DNA of 64,000 nt, taken from NCBI RefSeq assembly GCF_026409565.1, contig NZ_CP112881.1, positions 1,535,501 to 1,599,500 on the forward strand. Direction: 5' to 3'. This DNA comes from Sneathiella aquimaris. GTDB lineage: Bacteria; Pseudomonadota; Alphaproteobacteria; Sneathiellales; Sneathiellaceae. Shown here piece after piece: positions 1 to 7,895 of the stretch (positions are counted from its first letter, which is position 1; each line of letters opens with the position of its first letter). A model generated the notes under the pieces. It was not told where the DNA came from. It was given only the letters and a program-made list of their open reading frames with translations, and searched no databases. Made by a program: the position numbers and the translations under genes.

Positions 1-209
1 CAGGCTTCGGGAATTTGGAATCGCCCACTTTGGTATCGATCATTGCGTCTGCTTTTGTGTAAAATTTGTTCAGTGCTTTTCGGGCCTATGGTTCCGACCC
101 TGCTGGCGCTGGCCTTGATAATCAACGCGAAAGACACTGAAGGTTTTTTTTAAGGATTTTCTATTTTAGAACCCTTCCAAAAAGCGTTGCAAATTTAAAA
201 AGGCAGACT

Positions 210-1280
210 ATGTTCTGGTCCATGATGATACTTTCTTCCATGCCTGTTTCCGAAAATCATCGGAATAATCAGTTGCTTGCCTATTGGTTGATTGGCGTAG
301 CGTTTCTTGTATTTGCGATGGTGGTACTCGGCGGTGTCACACGTCTGACTGAATCCGGTTTATCCATGGTGGACTGGCGACCGGTGACGGGCTGGCTTCC
401 TCCTTTTGGAGAGGCAGCCTGGCTGGCTGAATTTGATAAGTACAAAGCATTTCCTGAATATCAAAAAGTAAATAAAGGGATGTCGCTGGAGGAATTTAAG
501 GGAATTTTTGCGTTTGAATATGCGCACCGTTTATTGGGGCGAATTATTGGACTGGCATTTTTTGTTCCGTTTGTGGTTTTCCTGCTGTTTGGGAAGATAC
601 AATTGAACCAAATTCCGCGCCTTCTATTCTTGTTCGTCCTGGGTGGCCTTCAGGGTGTTATGGGTTGGGTCATGGTAAAAAGTGGCCTTGTCGATCACCC
701 AGATGTCAGTCACTATCGGCTTACGGCCCATCTTGGGCTGGCATCTCTTATTTTTGCGGCCTTGCTTTGGACCATAATGGACGTGTTGCATCCGACGCTT
801 CCTGGTGAAAGCCGTCCTGCAAATGTTCTTAAATGGGCGCGTATATTTTTAGGGCTTGTTTTTTTGCAGATATTGATCGGTGGGTTTGTCGCGGGTTTGA
901 ATGCAGGGTTTATTTATAACGAATGGCCACAGATGGGTGAGGGGTTCTACCCGGATGATTTGTTCGCGCTATCACCGCTTTATTTAAATTTCTTTGAAAA
1001 TGTAGCAACCATACAATTCATGCACCGGTTGGTTGCTTATGTCATCGTGATTGCCTTTCTTGTTTTGCTCGTCGTGGGGAGGAGACCGGGTATCGGGGAT
1101 CGGGCTCGATCATTGATCATGCTGTTGTTCGTTTCCGTTTTCGCACAGGTGGGATTGGGTATCTGGACGTTGTTGGCTGTGGTTCCCGTGACCCTTGGAG
1201 CCCTTCATCAAGCCGGAGGTATGATTGTCCTCGGCTTTGCCGTTTGCTTGGTTCATGAACTGACGGCGCGCCGCATTTAA
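210..1280 (+). CDS. ctaA: Heme A synthase (COX15/CtaA family)
   Basis: Converts heme O to heme A for aa3-type cytochrome oxidase; an inner-membrane enzyme. The 356-residue protein has about eight hydrophobic segments. Family motifs are visible: GGVTRLTESGLSMVDW at about 41-56, EYAHRLLGR at about 103-111 with a heme-ligand-type histidine, DHPDVSHYRLTAHL in the middle, and FMHRL near 270. Its length is normal for the alphaproteobacterial type. The start at 210 has a weak AGGCAG before it; an in-frame ATG at 240 (MPVSEN) would also serve and leaves a more usual N terminus. No other cytochrome oxidase gene is in view. Family call is firm, exact start is not. Confidence 0.95.
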   Translation: MFWSMMILSSMPVSENHRNNQLLAYWLIGVAFLVFAMVVLGGVTRLTESGLSMVDWRPVTGWLPPFGEAAWLAEFDKYKAFPEYQKVNKGMSLEEFKGIFAFEYAHRLLGRIIGLAFFVPFVVFLLFGKIQLNQIPRLLFLFVLGGLQGVMGWVMVKSGLVDHPDVSHYRLTAHLGLASLIFAALLWTIMDVLHPTLPGESRPANVLKWARIFLGLVFLQILIGGFVAGLNAGFIYNEWPQMGEGFYPDDLFALSPLYLNFFENVATIQFMHRLVAYVIVIAFLVLLVVGRRPGIGDRARSLIMLLFVSVFAQVGLGIWTLLAVVPVTLGALHQAGGMIVLGFAVCLVHELTARRI

Positions 1281-1282
1281 TG

Positions 1283-1312
1283 AGAAAGGCCAACTTTTGG
1301 ATTGGCCTTTCT
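1283..1312. terminator. Hairpin between convergent genes
   Basis: An 11-bp perfect inverted repeat (1283-1293 with 1302-1312, 8-nt loop) directly follows the ctaA stop and lies before the end of the converging secreted-protein gene. There is no U-tract on either side, so it is a weak terminator or an mRNA 3' end stabiliser. Confidence 0.5.
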
Positions 1313-1360
1313 ACTAAAAGAAGCATGTGAGATAATATATCTGAGAGCTTCTCGTTTTCC

Positions 1361-1810
1361 TTACCAGAGTTTTGGAATATTGAGTTCAACCGTAGTTGTC
1401 TCAGTTGAATATGAAGGCGTAATGGTAACGGCGTCCATGAAGTCTATAATGGGACCACTGTTGCCATAGGATACACTTGTTAGAGAAAATCCCTTTGGAA
1501 GCTCAGGAACGCCGCCATCCGTATTTTCTTTTTCAGAGTCTGTAAATTCACCCAACGGGATTGAAATATATGCTAATTGACTGATTGAATGACCAAAATT
1601 AATTTGCATGTTGTTAAAGTTATTGCCAATATTTCCTGCGGAATCCATTCTTTCAGTAAGAGTGGATGCCAAGCGTGGATCTTGGATAGGAGACGGGCTG
1701 GTAATGTCGACAGTGTTTATGTTAATTCCTGTCTTAAAAGGACTCTCCTGTGCCGCCGCCGTAGTCGACAATGCAGAGACAACAAAGGCTCCTAGAATAA
1801 GTTTTTTCAT
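1361..1810 (-). CDS. Secreted protein of unknown function, third gene of CsgG-like locus
   Basis: The 149-residue protein starts with a clear Sec signal peptide (MKKLILGAFVVSALSTTAAAQ, cleavage about residue 20). The mature part is about 129 residues, rich in Ser, Thr, Asn and Ile with alternating polar and hydrophobic residues, suggesting beta structure. I do not recognise the family; it does not look like CsgF or CsgE. It lies 42 nt downstream of the CsgG/HfaB-like gene on the same strand, the slot taken by hfaD in Caulobacter, but it is much shorter than HfaD. By context it may be a substrate or partner of that exporter; this is inference. Confidence 0.75.
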   Translation of the reverse strand: MKKLILGAFVVSALSTTAAAQESPFKTGININTVDITSPSPIQDPRLASTLTERMDSAGNIGNNFNNMQINFGHSISQLAYISIPLGEFTDSEKENTDGGVPELPKGFSLTSVSYGNSGPIIDFMDAVTITPSYSTETTTVELNIPKLW

Positions 1811-1852
1811 AAATATACTCCTTAAAAATGTTATATTGACGCCCTGTTAGGA

Positions 1853-2686
1853 TTATAGCTCTGAAGAGCTTGTTTTATTTTCTGTTGTGAACGACTCGTT
1901 GATTTTGCTTTGTTTCAGGTTTTCAACACCCTGTACATTTTCGATGGTGTATTGGCAGGCGGCTTTTATTTCCGGCTGAATGTTGGACACCATTTTGTAA
2001 AGGCCGTATTGCAGCATAGACCGAAGCGACAGCTGCATTGGCTCGCGGTTGCCACCGTTCAAGTCAAAGTCGACAAGTGTTGTGCCAAAGAAACGTCCCA
2101 GACCAAAGCCTGCCTGCTCGGCGAAAATCTGTTTTGAAATATTGACCGCGCTTATGACTTCAGTGGTTTTCGCATCTGTTAAATGCAGATCCAGCCCCAC
2201 AACAGCCCTGTGTTGTCGATAACGTGGGCCAATTCCTGCAATGGACAGTTCAGCCGCAGCGCCGGGTAAAAAGTCGAGAGAGTTGATCGATCCGGTGATA
2301 TAGTAGTCCATCGCCTTGAAGGCGTTAGCTTTGCGTAAACCCCAGTTTACTTCCATGATTATGGGCCGCGGATCTCGCCTGTTTACAGTTTTTTCGGCCC
2401 CGGCGAGTGTTAGCATGGTTTGCATCATGTCGCCTGCACCCTGGCTGATAAATCGGCCGTTTCCGTCCGTGTCGATGGAGCGTTTCCCTGTTTGATCGAG
2501 GATTTCACCGACAGCCCAAGTGCCTTGCATGGATTTTTGTTCTGCAACACAGGACAAAAGATCATCATACGGTGTTGTTATGGATTGAACTGGCGGCCCA
2601 TCTTCCAGAGCGATATTTGTGTTCGCACTGGCAACGCAACCTGAAATCAGAAACAGTGTGCCGATCGAGAATAAGATTTTTTTCAT
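1853..2686 (-). CDS. CsgG/HfaB-family outer-membrane export lipoprotein
   Basis: The 277-residue protein has a lipoprotein signal with lipobox LISGC at about residues 14-18. The body reads as a CsgG domain: a predicted ATP-binding-like fold with VGEILDQTGK, a run of YYITGSINSLDFLPG, GIGPRYRQHRAVVGLDLHLTDAKT and a late QAGFGLGRFFG. CsgG forms the outer-membrane pore that exports curli subunits; the alphaproteobacterial relative HfaB helps anchor the holdfast. The start is ATG at 2686, overlapping the upstream stop as TAATG, so the two are probably translationally coupled; the longer reading frame to 2713 has no support. The C terminus has an extra polar tail. No csgA, csgB, csgE or csgF is visible here. 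Confidence 0.85.
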   Translation of the reverse strand: MKKILFSIGTLFLISGCVASANTNIALEDGPPVQSITTPYDDLLSCVAEQKSMQGTWAVGEILDQTGKRSIDTDGNGRFISQGAGDMMQTMLTLAGAEKTVNRRDPRPIIMEVNWGLRKANAFKAMDYYITGSINSLDFLPGAAAELSIAGIGPRYRQHRAVVGLDLHLTDAKTTEVISAVNISKQIFAEQAGFGLGRFFGTTLVDFDLNGGNREPMQLSLRSMLQYGLYKMVSNIQPEIKAACQYTIENVQGVENLKQSKINESFTTENKTSSSEL

Positions 2687-3075
2687 TACTGCGGGCCTCC
2701 ACTGGAGGTGCATCCATCGCCTGAGACTGAATTGTCATTGCTTTCATAGCCCAGCAGTGAGTTTTGCGCTGTAACGGATCCACAATTGACCTGCCCAATG
2801 GACGTGTTGGTGACGGTGCTTCCTGTGATGGTGACAATATTGCCCGCAGTGACAGAGGAAATATAATAATTGTTGGTATCGAACCCGTCGTAATATCCGC
2901 CTTCTGCTTTTTCAATCATGTCCGCTCTGGCATCCAAGACGGCCTTTTCGTATGCACTTCGCCAGGATGAGGCATTCCCCCACCCTTCGGACGCGCTTGT
3001 TGTCTCTCCTAAGGCACTCATGGACCATGTGTGCGATGCGATCAGGAGAAACGGCATTAAAAGAAGTTTCTTCAT
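2686..3075 (-). CDS. Small secreted protein, HfaA-like by position
   Basis: The 129-residue protein begins with a signal peptide (MKKLLLMPFLLIASHTWS and a following Ala-rich stretch, cleavage about 19-24). The first half has an Ala/Asp/Glu-rich helical part (SAYEKAVLDARADMIEKAEGG); the second half has repeated short Val/Thr/Ile/Asn/Gly stretches such as GNIVTITGSTVTNTSIGQVN, which resemble the Asn/Thr-rich surface-adhesin parts of HfaA-type proteins. It is the first gene of the three-gene minus-strand locus, matching hfaA-hfaB order, and its stop is fused to the next start. The HfaA link is weak and rests on order and composition. The gene itself is well supported by the coupled overlap. Confidence 0.75.
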   Translation of the reverse strand: MKKLLLMPFLLIASHTWSMSALGETTSASEGWGNASSWRSAYEKAVLDARADMIEKAEGGYYDGFDTNNYYISSVTAGNIVTITGSTVTNTSIGQVNCGSVTAQNSLLGYESNDNSVSGDGCTSSGGPQ

Positions 3076-3214
3076 AGATTGCCCTTTTCTGTTTTTGACC
3101 TGAATAAGCAGATGGAGGATAATCAGGAGAGTTCAATAATGAAAAATACACTGATAGGTAGAGGTGTTTGGAAGTCGTCAGGTGCAGTCTTGAGGGCTTG
3201 TAGGAGCTGGGAAT

Positions 3215-3592
3215 ATGATTGATTGTCTGGACCATTTAGTGCTGACAGTAAGGGACGTTAGTAAAACAAAAAAGTTTTATTGTGAATGTCTGGAGATGGG
3301 TTTCGAGACATTTGGCGAAGGTCGAATGGCGCTTACATTTGGTCGATCAAAAATAAATCTTCATGTGGAGGGAAAAGAGTTTGAGCCCAAAGCGCATGTC
3401 GCGAAACCGGGAACTGCTGATCTTTGCTTCATTGTACAAGGCACTTTGGAGAATTTGAGCGAGCGATTGAAGCGGTTTAATATTGCCGTTCTGGAAGGGC
3501 CTGTCCCCCGAACAGGAGCGACAGGCCCGATTACCTCTTTATACGTAAGAGATCCAGATCAGAACCTTGTGGAACTGTCGGTCTATTCATAA
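3215..3592 (+). CDS. VOC (glyoxalase/dioxygenase) superfamily protein
   Basis: A single-domain 125-residue protein of the vicinal oxygen chelate fold, probably a homodimer binding one metal per site. It shows the standard pattern: LDHLVLTVRDVSKTKKFYCECL at the start, GRMALTFGRSKINLH in the first half, PGTADLCFIV starting the second beta-alpha-beta-beta-beta unit, and DPDQNLVELSVY at the end, with H7 and the final Glu as likely metal ligands. It resembles the GLOD5-like group, whose substrate is unknown. It is divergent from the CsgG-like locus and convergent with a small secreted-protein gene. Confidence 0.88.
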   Translation: MIDCLDHLVLTVRDVSKTKKFYCECLEMGFETFGEGRMALTFGRSKINLHVEGKEFEPKAHVAKPGTADLCFIVQGTLENLSERLKRFNIAVLEGPVPRTGATGPITSLYVRDPDQNLVELSVYS

Positions 3593-3599
3593 GAGGTGC

Positions 3600-3842
3600 C
3601 TATTGCGGGTCTTCAGGGCTCTGCCCATCGGATCCGGTTTCGTCGCCGTCATTGGTTTCAGGCTCTGATTGTTCTTCGCCGTAAATACCGTTTCCAGGAT
3701 AGGCATTTTCAGACTCAATTGAATGCAGGGAAGAGCCGTGCCCTGTCCAGTTCACTGTGCTGGTGTGCAACGTTTCACCGGTCATTAGAAACGCCGATAA
3801 AAGGCAAAATGGAAGGGGTAGGGAGCGGGAGAATAACTTCAT
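3600..3842 (-). CDS. Possible small acidic secreted protein
   Basis: The 80-residue reading frame has a plausible signal peptide (MKLFSRSLPLPFCLLSAFLMTGETLH) followed by a short polar tail dominated by Glu, Asp, Gly, Ser and Pro, so the mature peptide would be strongly acidic and disordered. I recognise no family. The Shine-Dalgarno signal is weak, and the gene is supported only by signal-peptide appearance and by fitting the space between neighbours. It stops 8 nt from the end of the converging VOC gene. Confidence 0.45.
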   Translation of the reverse strand: MKLFSRSLPLPFCLLSAFLMTGETLHTSTVNWTGHGSSLHSIESENAYPGNGIYGEEQSEPETNDGDETGSDGQSPEDPQ

Positions 3843-3975
3843 GGCTACAACTTTCTAATTAGCGTCAGCTGCTTGCCCGCCTGCGAAAGCAAGCGGCAGG
3901 GGGCTTGCAGCGCTCGTCAACTGTGCGAGTGCTAGAAAGTCGTGCTGTCAGAGTATTTGTGAGAGAATATAAAAA

Positions 3976-4004
3976 AATGAACGCGGTATTACGCCGCGTT
4001 CATT
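3976..4004 (-). terminator. Rho-independent terminator of the metY operon
   Basis: An 11-bp perfect stem (3976-3986 with 3994-4004, 7-nt loop) is followed on the minus strand by a T-run (complement of the A-run 3971-3977). It lies about 60 nt past the metY stop, ending the minus-strand operon. The 219 nt between 3843 and 4061 otherwise hold nothing recognisable. Confidence 0.85.
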
Positions 4005-4061
4005 CGGATGGGATAATCTATTTGCCTTCGCGTGCCTGTAAACTGACACGCAATTCAATGA

Positions 4062-5342
4062 TCAGCTTGTGGAAAGAGCCTGTTCCAGATCGGCGATAAT
4101 ATCGTCAACATTTTCAATGCCGATTGATAGCCGGATCACATCAGGACCGGCGCCTGCCGCTTCTTGCTGCTCTTCGGACAGTTGGCGATGGGTTGTCGAT
4201 GCTGGATGGATGATCAGACTGCGGGTGTCCCCAATGTTCGCCAGATGTGAAAAGAGATCGACAGTCTCAACCATTTTAATGCCGGACTGATAACCGCCCT
4301 TGATACCAAAGGTCAGCACGGCACCGCCCCAACCATTTTTGAGGTATTTTTTTGCAAGCGCATTGTACGGATCGTCGTCTAGGGCTGCGCAGGAGACCCA
4401 CGAAACTTTCTCATGGGATTTCAGATATTTGGCAACCTTGACGGTGTTTTCGCAATGCTGTCGCATGCGCAAGGGAAGTGTTTCGATGCCTGTTGTGATC
4501 ATGAAGGCATTAAACGGAGATAATGCCGGCCCCAGATCCCTAAGACCCAGCGCGCGACAGGCGATACCAAACGCCAGCTCACCAAAAGTCTCGTGAAATT
4601 TAAGGCCATGATAGGACGGGTTTGGTTCGCTCAGAGTTCTGAACTTGTCGTTGGCACTCCAATTGAATTTACCGGAATCAACAATCATGCCGCCAACAGA
4701 ATTGCCGTGACCGCCCAGGAATTTTGTCGCCGAATGAACAACAATATCTGCGCCCCATTCGAACGGACGGCACAAATAAGGGGTGGCAAGGGTATTGTCG
4801 ACAATCAGCGGGATGCCCGCTTCATGCGCGATTTCAGCAATGGCTTCAATGTCGGTAACAACGCCTCCGGGGTTCGCAAGGCTTTCAATAAAGATGGCTT
4901 TGCATTTTGGAGTAAGGGCGGCTCTGAAATTTTCCGGATCGACAGGGTCTACAAATTTTGCATGCCAGTCAAATTTTTTGAAGGATTGTCCAAATTGTGT
5001 GATGGTCCCACCGTATAAACGGCTGGAGGCAAGAAACTCATCGCCCGGCTCCATCAAGGTGTGAAACACGATCATCTGTGCGGCATGGCCCGACGCAACC
5101 GCCAGACCCGTCGCGCCGCCTTCAAGTGTGGCAACCCGTTCTTCCAACACGGCGTTGGTCGGATTTGTCAGGCGGGAGTAAATATTGCCAAAAGCCTGCA
5201 GATTAAAAAGCTCTGCGGCATGATCGGCATCGTCAAAAACATAAGAAGCGGTTTGATAAATTGGGGTTACCCGCGCACCGGTCGTCGGATCTGGCGAAGC
5301 ACCAGCATGTACGGATAGGGTTTCAAATTTTGGTTCAGTCAT
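4062..5342 (-). CDS. metY: O-acetylhomoserine aminocarboxypropyltransferase (sulfhydrylase)
   Basis: PLP enzyme of the Cys/Met metabolism family that joins O-acetylhomoserine (or the succinyl ester) with sulfide to give homocysteine. The 426 residues carry TPIYQTASYVF and NIYSRLTNPTNAVLEERVA near the N terminus, the PLP-lysine motif VHSATKFLGGHG at about residue 203-214, and the C-terminal TRSLIIHPASTTHRQL. The length and the long insertion around NDKFRTLSEPNPSYHG favour the MetY type over the shorter MetZ type. Its start overlaps the end of the CoA-binding gene by 8 nt, so both are cotranslated. The acyl-donor preference cannot be told by eye. Confidence 0.93.
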   Translation of the reverse strand: MTEPKFETLSVHAGASPDPTTGARVTPIYQTASYVFDDADHAAELFNLQAFGNIYSRLTNPTNAVLEERVATLEGGATGLAVASGHAAQMIVFHTLMEPGDEFLASSRLYGGTITQFGQSFKKFDWHAKFVDPVDPENFRAALTPKCKAIFIESLANPGGVVTDIEAIAEIAHEAGIPLIVDNTLATPYLCRPFEWGADIVVHSATKFLGGHGNSVGGMIVDSGKFNWSANDKFRTLSEPNPSYHGLKFHETFGELAFGIACRALGLRDLGPALSPFNAFMITTGIETLPLRMRQHCENTVKVAKYLKSHEKVSWVSCAALDDDPYNALAKKYLKNGWGGAVLTFGIKGGYQSGIKMVETVDLFSHLANIGDTRSLIIHPASTTHRQLSEEQQEAAGAGPDVIRLSIGIENVDDIIADLEQALSTS

Positions 5343-5832
5343 TCTTTTTTCCTAATAGCTTGTTTCGTTTGGACGAAATTACACGAGACCGGCCTCCCAT
5401 ATAGGCGATTTCGCCAGATAGTCGGCCGAACTCAATTTTTGGACAGCGGTTCATAACAACCCGCATTCCTGCCTCTTCAGCGGTTTGCGCGGCATCCTGA
5501 TGGGTGATGCCCAGTTGCATCCACAGAACGTTTGCGTTGATGGCAATTGCTTCTTCAACAATCCCCGGAATAGCGTCCGCGGTTCGAAAGCAGTCCACCA
5601 TATCAACTGGCTCAGGAATATCGGCGAGGGAGGCGTAAATTGTCTCTCCCAATAAAGTGGAGCCGGCCTTGCCAGGGTTGACAGGGATAATGCGATAGCC
5701 TTTTCGCTGCATGTAGCGCATAACAAAATAGGATGGACGCACTGGATTATCGCTGGCACCGACGACGGCAATCGTCTTCACATCCTGTAGGATGCCTTCA
5801 ATATACTCTTCGGAATAGTCGTCGTGGTCCAT
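5335..5832 (-). CDS. CoA-binding domain protein (YccU type)
   Basis: A 165-residue stand-alone CoA-binding Rossmann protein. Visible features are KTIAVVGASDNPVRPSYFVMRYMQRKGY near the start, IIPVNPG, the VDMVDCFRTAD stretch, VLWMQLGI, and RVVMNRCPKIEFGRL at the end, typical of the YccU group. The chosen start at 5832 lies 1 nt after the stop of the enoyl-CoA hydratase gene (TAATATG); the longer frame into that gene is unsupported. It sits between a fatty-acyl-CoA enzyme and metY, overlapping the latter by 8 nt. The molecular role of this family is not established. Confidence 0.9.
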   Translation of the reverse strand: MDHDDYSEEYIEGILQDVKTIAVVGASDNPVRPSYFVMRYMQRKGYRIIPVNPGKAGSTLLGETIYASLADIPEPVDMVDCFRTADAIPGIVEEAIAINANVLWMQLGITHQDAAQTAEEAGMRVVMNRCPKIEFGRLSGEIAYMGGRSRVISSKRNKLLGKKND

Positions 5833-5833
5833 A

Positions 5834-6640
5834 TTATTTGCCCTGCCAGTTTGGCGACCGTTTTTCAAGGAAAGCGGAAATACCTTCCTGTGCATCATGG
5901 GTTTGCATATTTTCAGCCATTACTTTTGACGTGTAGGCATATGCCTCAGCCAAGGGCATGTTGAGTTGCCGGTAAAAAGCCGTTTTGCCGGTCTTTACCG
6001 TCAATGGGGATTTAGAGGCAATCCGTTCGGCGAACTCCTGAACAACATCATCCAGCTCAGCTTCTGCGACGGCGCGATTAATCAAGCCAATTCGCATTGC
6101 GTGTTCCGCATCCATAAACTCGCCGCCCAGCAACATTTCCATCGCGTGTTTGGGGGACACATTTCGGCTTAAAGCGACCATTGGCGTGGAACAGAACAGA
6201 CCAAGGTTGACGCCGGGTGTTGCAAAGGCTGATTTATCGCTTGCAAAGGCAAGGTCGCAGCTTGCGACTAATTGGCATCCAGCCGCAGTTGCCATACCAT
6301 TTACTTTGGCAATGACAGGCTTTGGCAGGTTGACGACAGTCTGCATCATGCCACTGCATTGGTTAAACAGGGCCAGCATCTTTTCTGCTTTGCTATCTCC
6401 CATAATTTCTTTCAGATTATGGCCAGATGAAAAAACAGGGCCTTTTGCTTCCAAAATTACAACATGAACATCGCTTCGATTACCAAGATCGGTCAGCGCG
6501 GTCTCGATTTCTGCCATCATTTCACTGGAAAGGGCATTGCGACTGGTCGGATCGTTAAGACGAAGGGTCGCAATATTATCGGTTACTGTTGTATAGAGGC
6601 CTGTAAAGGTATTATTTTCTTGTGGAGCGGTGGTTGACAT
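5834..6640 (-). CDS. Enoyl-CoA hydratase/isomerase family protein
   Basis: Crotonase-fold protein of 268 residues acting on an acyl-CoA. Oxyanion-hole pieces are present: SSGHNLKEI for the first and NGMATAAGCQLVASCDLAFA for the second, with GVNLGLFCSTPMVALSR after it. The usual catalytic Glu pair of classical hydratases is not evident at the second site, where the sequence reads NLGLFCST, so hydratase, isomerase or another acyl-CoA reaction are all possible. GGAGG stands 6 nt before the second of two tandem ATGs, which sets the start at 6640. First gene of a three-gene operon with the CoA-binding protein and metY. Confidence 0.88.
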   Translation of the reverse strand: MSTTAPQENNTFTGLYTTVTDNIATLRLNDPTSRNALSSEMMAEIETALTDLGNRSDVHVVILEAKGPVFSSGHNLKEIMGDSKAEKMLALFNQCSGMMQTVVNLPKPVIAKVNGMATAAGCQLVASCDLAFASDKSAFATPGVNLGLFCSTPMVALSRNVSPKHAMEMLLGGEFMDAEHAMRIGLINRAVAEAELDDVVQEFAERIASKSPLTVKTGKTAFYRQLNMPLAEAYAYTSKVMAENMQTHDAQEGISAFLEKRSPNWQGK

Positions 6641-6827
6641 CATTTTCCTCCGGTGGCGCTTGTTCTTATTTGGGGGCACCATAGAACATTTTTCTAAAGG
6701 GGCAAAGAGCTTGGGGCGTCAAAGCCCAATAATCCAGAAAGGGATTATCTTTATTTTTTTGTATCGACGGCTCTGTCCTACGGTATAAGAAAGCAGGAAT
6801 AATTGGATAAAGAGGAGACGAACTCCC

Positions 6828-7259
6828 GTGCTAAAGATGAACGGTCAAGAACTGGAAGCCTTTCTGTATGAAGAGTTTCCCCAAATCCGGTCCATGGATT
6901 GCAAGGTGTTGCATGTTGATGCAGAAAGTATCGAAATCACCATGCAGGCCAAAGAGGAGCATTTGCGACCTGGGGGGACAGTCTCCGGCCCGACGATGAT
7001 GTCTCTGGTGGACCTTGCTATGTATTTATTGGTGCTGGCCCAAATCGGACCTGTTGCATTGGCTGTGACAACGAACCTGAATATTAATTTCCTCAGAAAG
7101 CCAGAACCTGGAGACCTGATTGTGAAAGGACGCCTGTTAAAGCTGGGAAAAACCTTGGCCAGCGGCGATTTTACGTTACATTCCAAAGGTGTAAATGGAC
7201 CTGTGGCACATGCGACCAGTACCTATGCAATACCACCGCTTAAACCTTCAGCGAATTAG
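6828..7259 (+). CDS. PaaI-type hotdog-fold thioesterase
   Basis: A 143-residue hotdog protein that probably hydrolyses acyl-CoA thioesters. Typical motifs are HLRPGGTVSGPTMMSLVDLAMYLLV, where the Asp after SLV fills the usual catalytic acid position, followed by AVTTNLNINFLRKPEPGDLIVKGRLLKLGKTLASGDF. The GTG at 6828 is preferred because AGGAG stands about 10 nt upstream; the ATG at 6837 is too far from it. The gene is divergent from the enoyl-CoA hydratase operon, so thioester metabolism may be a common theme. Confidence 0.88.
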   Translation: MLKMNGQELEAFLYEEFPQIRSMDCKVLHVDAESIEITMQAKEEHLRPGGTVSGPTMMSLVDLAMYLLVLAQIGPVALAVTTNLNINFLRKPEPGDLIVKGRLLKLGKTLASGDFTLHSKGVNGPVAHATSTYAIPPLKPSAN

Positions 7260-7325
7260 GGCATCAAATTTTGCGGTATTATAATACCTCACACCTAATT
7301 AACCGTTTTTATTGCATTTTTTCGT

Positions 7326-7354
7326 TTGACTTCGATAATAACGACAATTATAAC
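7326..7354 (+). promoter_or_regulatory. Sigma-70 promoter of rplM-rpsI
   Basis: TTGACT (7326-7331), a 17-nt spacer and TATAAC (7349-7354) match the housekeeping consensus closely. It lies about 75 nt upstream of rplM, giving a leader of about 68 nt. Confidence 0.75.
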
Positions 7355-7370
7355 CCAGTCCAAGTTTGAC

Positions 7371-7400
7371 GGGGGCGTATTGCGCCCTCTATTTTGTTTT
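7371..7400 (+). promoter_or_regulatory. Leader hairpin of the L13-S9 operon
   Basis: GGGCG (7373-7377) pairs with CGCCC (7383-7387), extendable by two pairs, followed by a U-rich run (7390-7400). It begins about 10 nt after the predicted transcription start. It could be an attenuator or a target for autogenous control by L13, as known in other bacteria; this role is inferred. Confidence 0.5.
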
Positions 7401-7428
7401 GGCACGCTTGAGCGAAGGCTGAATTTTT

Positions 7429-7893
7429 ATGAAGACCTATTCTGCAAAACCGACTGAGGTTGAGGCAAAATGGCTGGTGATCGACGCTGAAGGGCTCGTT
7501 CTTGGTCGTCTCTCTTCAATCATTGCGAACCGTTTACGCGGTAAGCATAAACCAATGTTCACACCTCATATCGATTGTGGTGACAATGTTATCGTTATCA
7601 ATGCTGAAAAAATTGCATTGACCGGTAGAAAACTGACAGACAAGAAATTCTATTGGCATACCGGTTATCCGGGCGGCATCAAAAGCCGGACCATGGAAAA
7701 GCTTCTTGGCGGTGCGCATCCAGAACGCGTTATCGAAAAAGCTGTCCAGCGTATGATTCCAAAGGGACCTTTGGGACGTGAGCAACTTCGCAAGTTGCAC
7801 GTCTATGCCGGTTCCGAGCATCCACATGCGGCACAGAAGCCGGAAGCATTGGATGTTGCAGCCATGAATCCTAAGAATACAAGGAGTGTTTGA
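7429..7893 (+). CDS. rplM: 50S ribosomal protein L13
   Basis: Large-subunit protein of 154 residues, normal length for bacteria. Recognised by [27 protein letters not shown] at the N terminus, [44 protein letters not shown] and the C-terminal [32 protein letters not shown]. First gene of the two-gene L13-S9 operon behind a strong promoter and a leader hairpin. rpsI follows within 3 nt. Confidence 0.99.
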   Translation: MKTYSAKPTEVEAKWLVIDAEGLVLGRLSSIIANRLRGKHKPMFTPHIDCGDNVIVINAEKIALTGRKLTDKKFYWHTGYPGGIKSRTMEKLLGGAHPERVIEKAVQRMIPKGPLGREQLRKLHVYAGSEHPHAAQKPEALDVAAMNPKNTRSV

Positions 7894-7895
7894 GT

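Noticed and set aside
3905-4099. A 64-codon plus-strand frame before metY
   Set aside because: It crosses the metY terminator hairpin and the metY stop and has no ribosome binding site.
6729-6762. Hairpin with a following T-rich run in the ECH/thioesterase intergenic region
   Set aside because: It would terminate only plus-strand transcripts, and no plus-strand gene lies upstream; more likely chance in an AT-rich promoter region.
6641-6827. Possible SAM-type riboswitch upstream of the metY operon
   Set aside because: I could not find the conserved core of SAM-II or SAM-I; the promoter drives an enoyl-CoA hydratase gene first.
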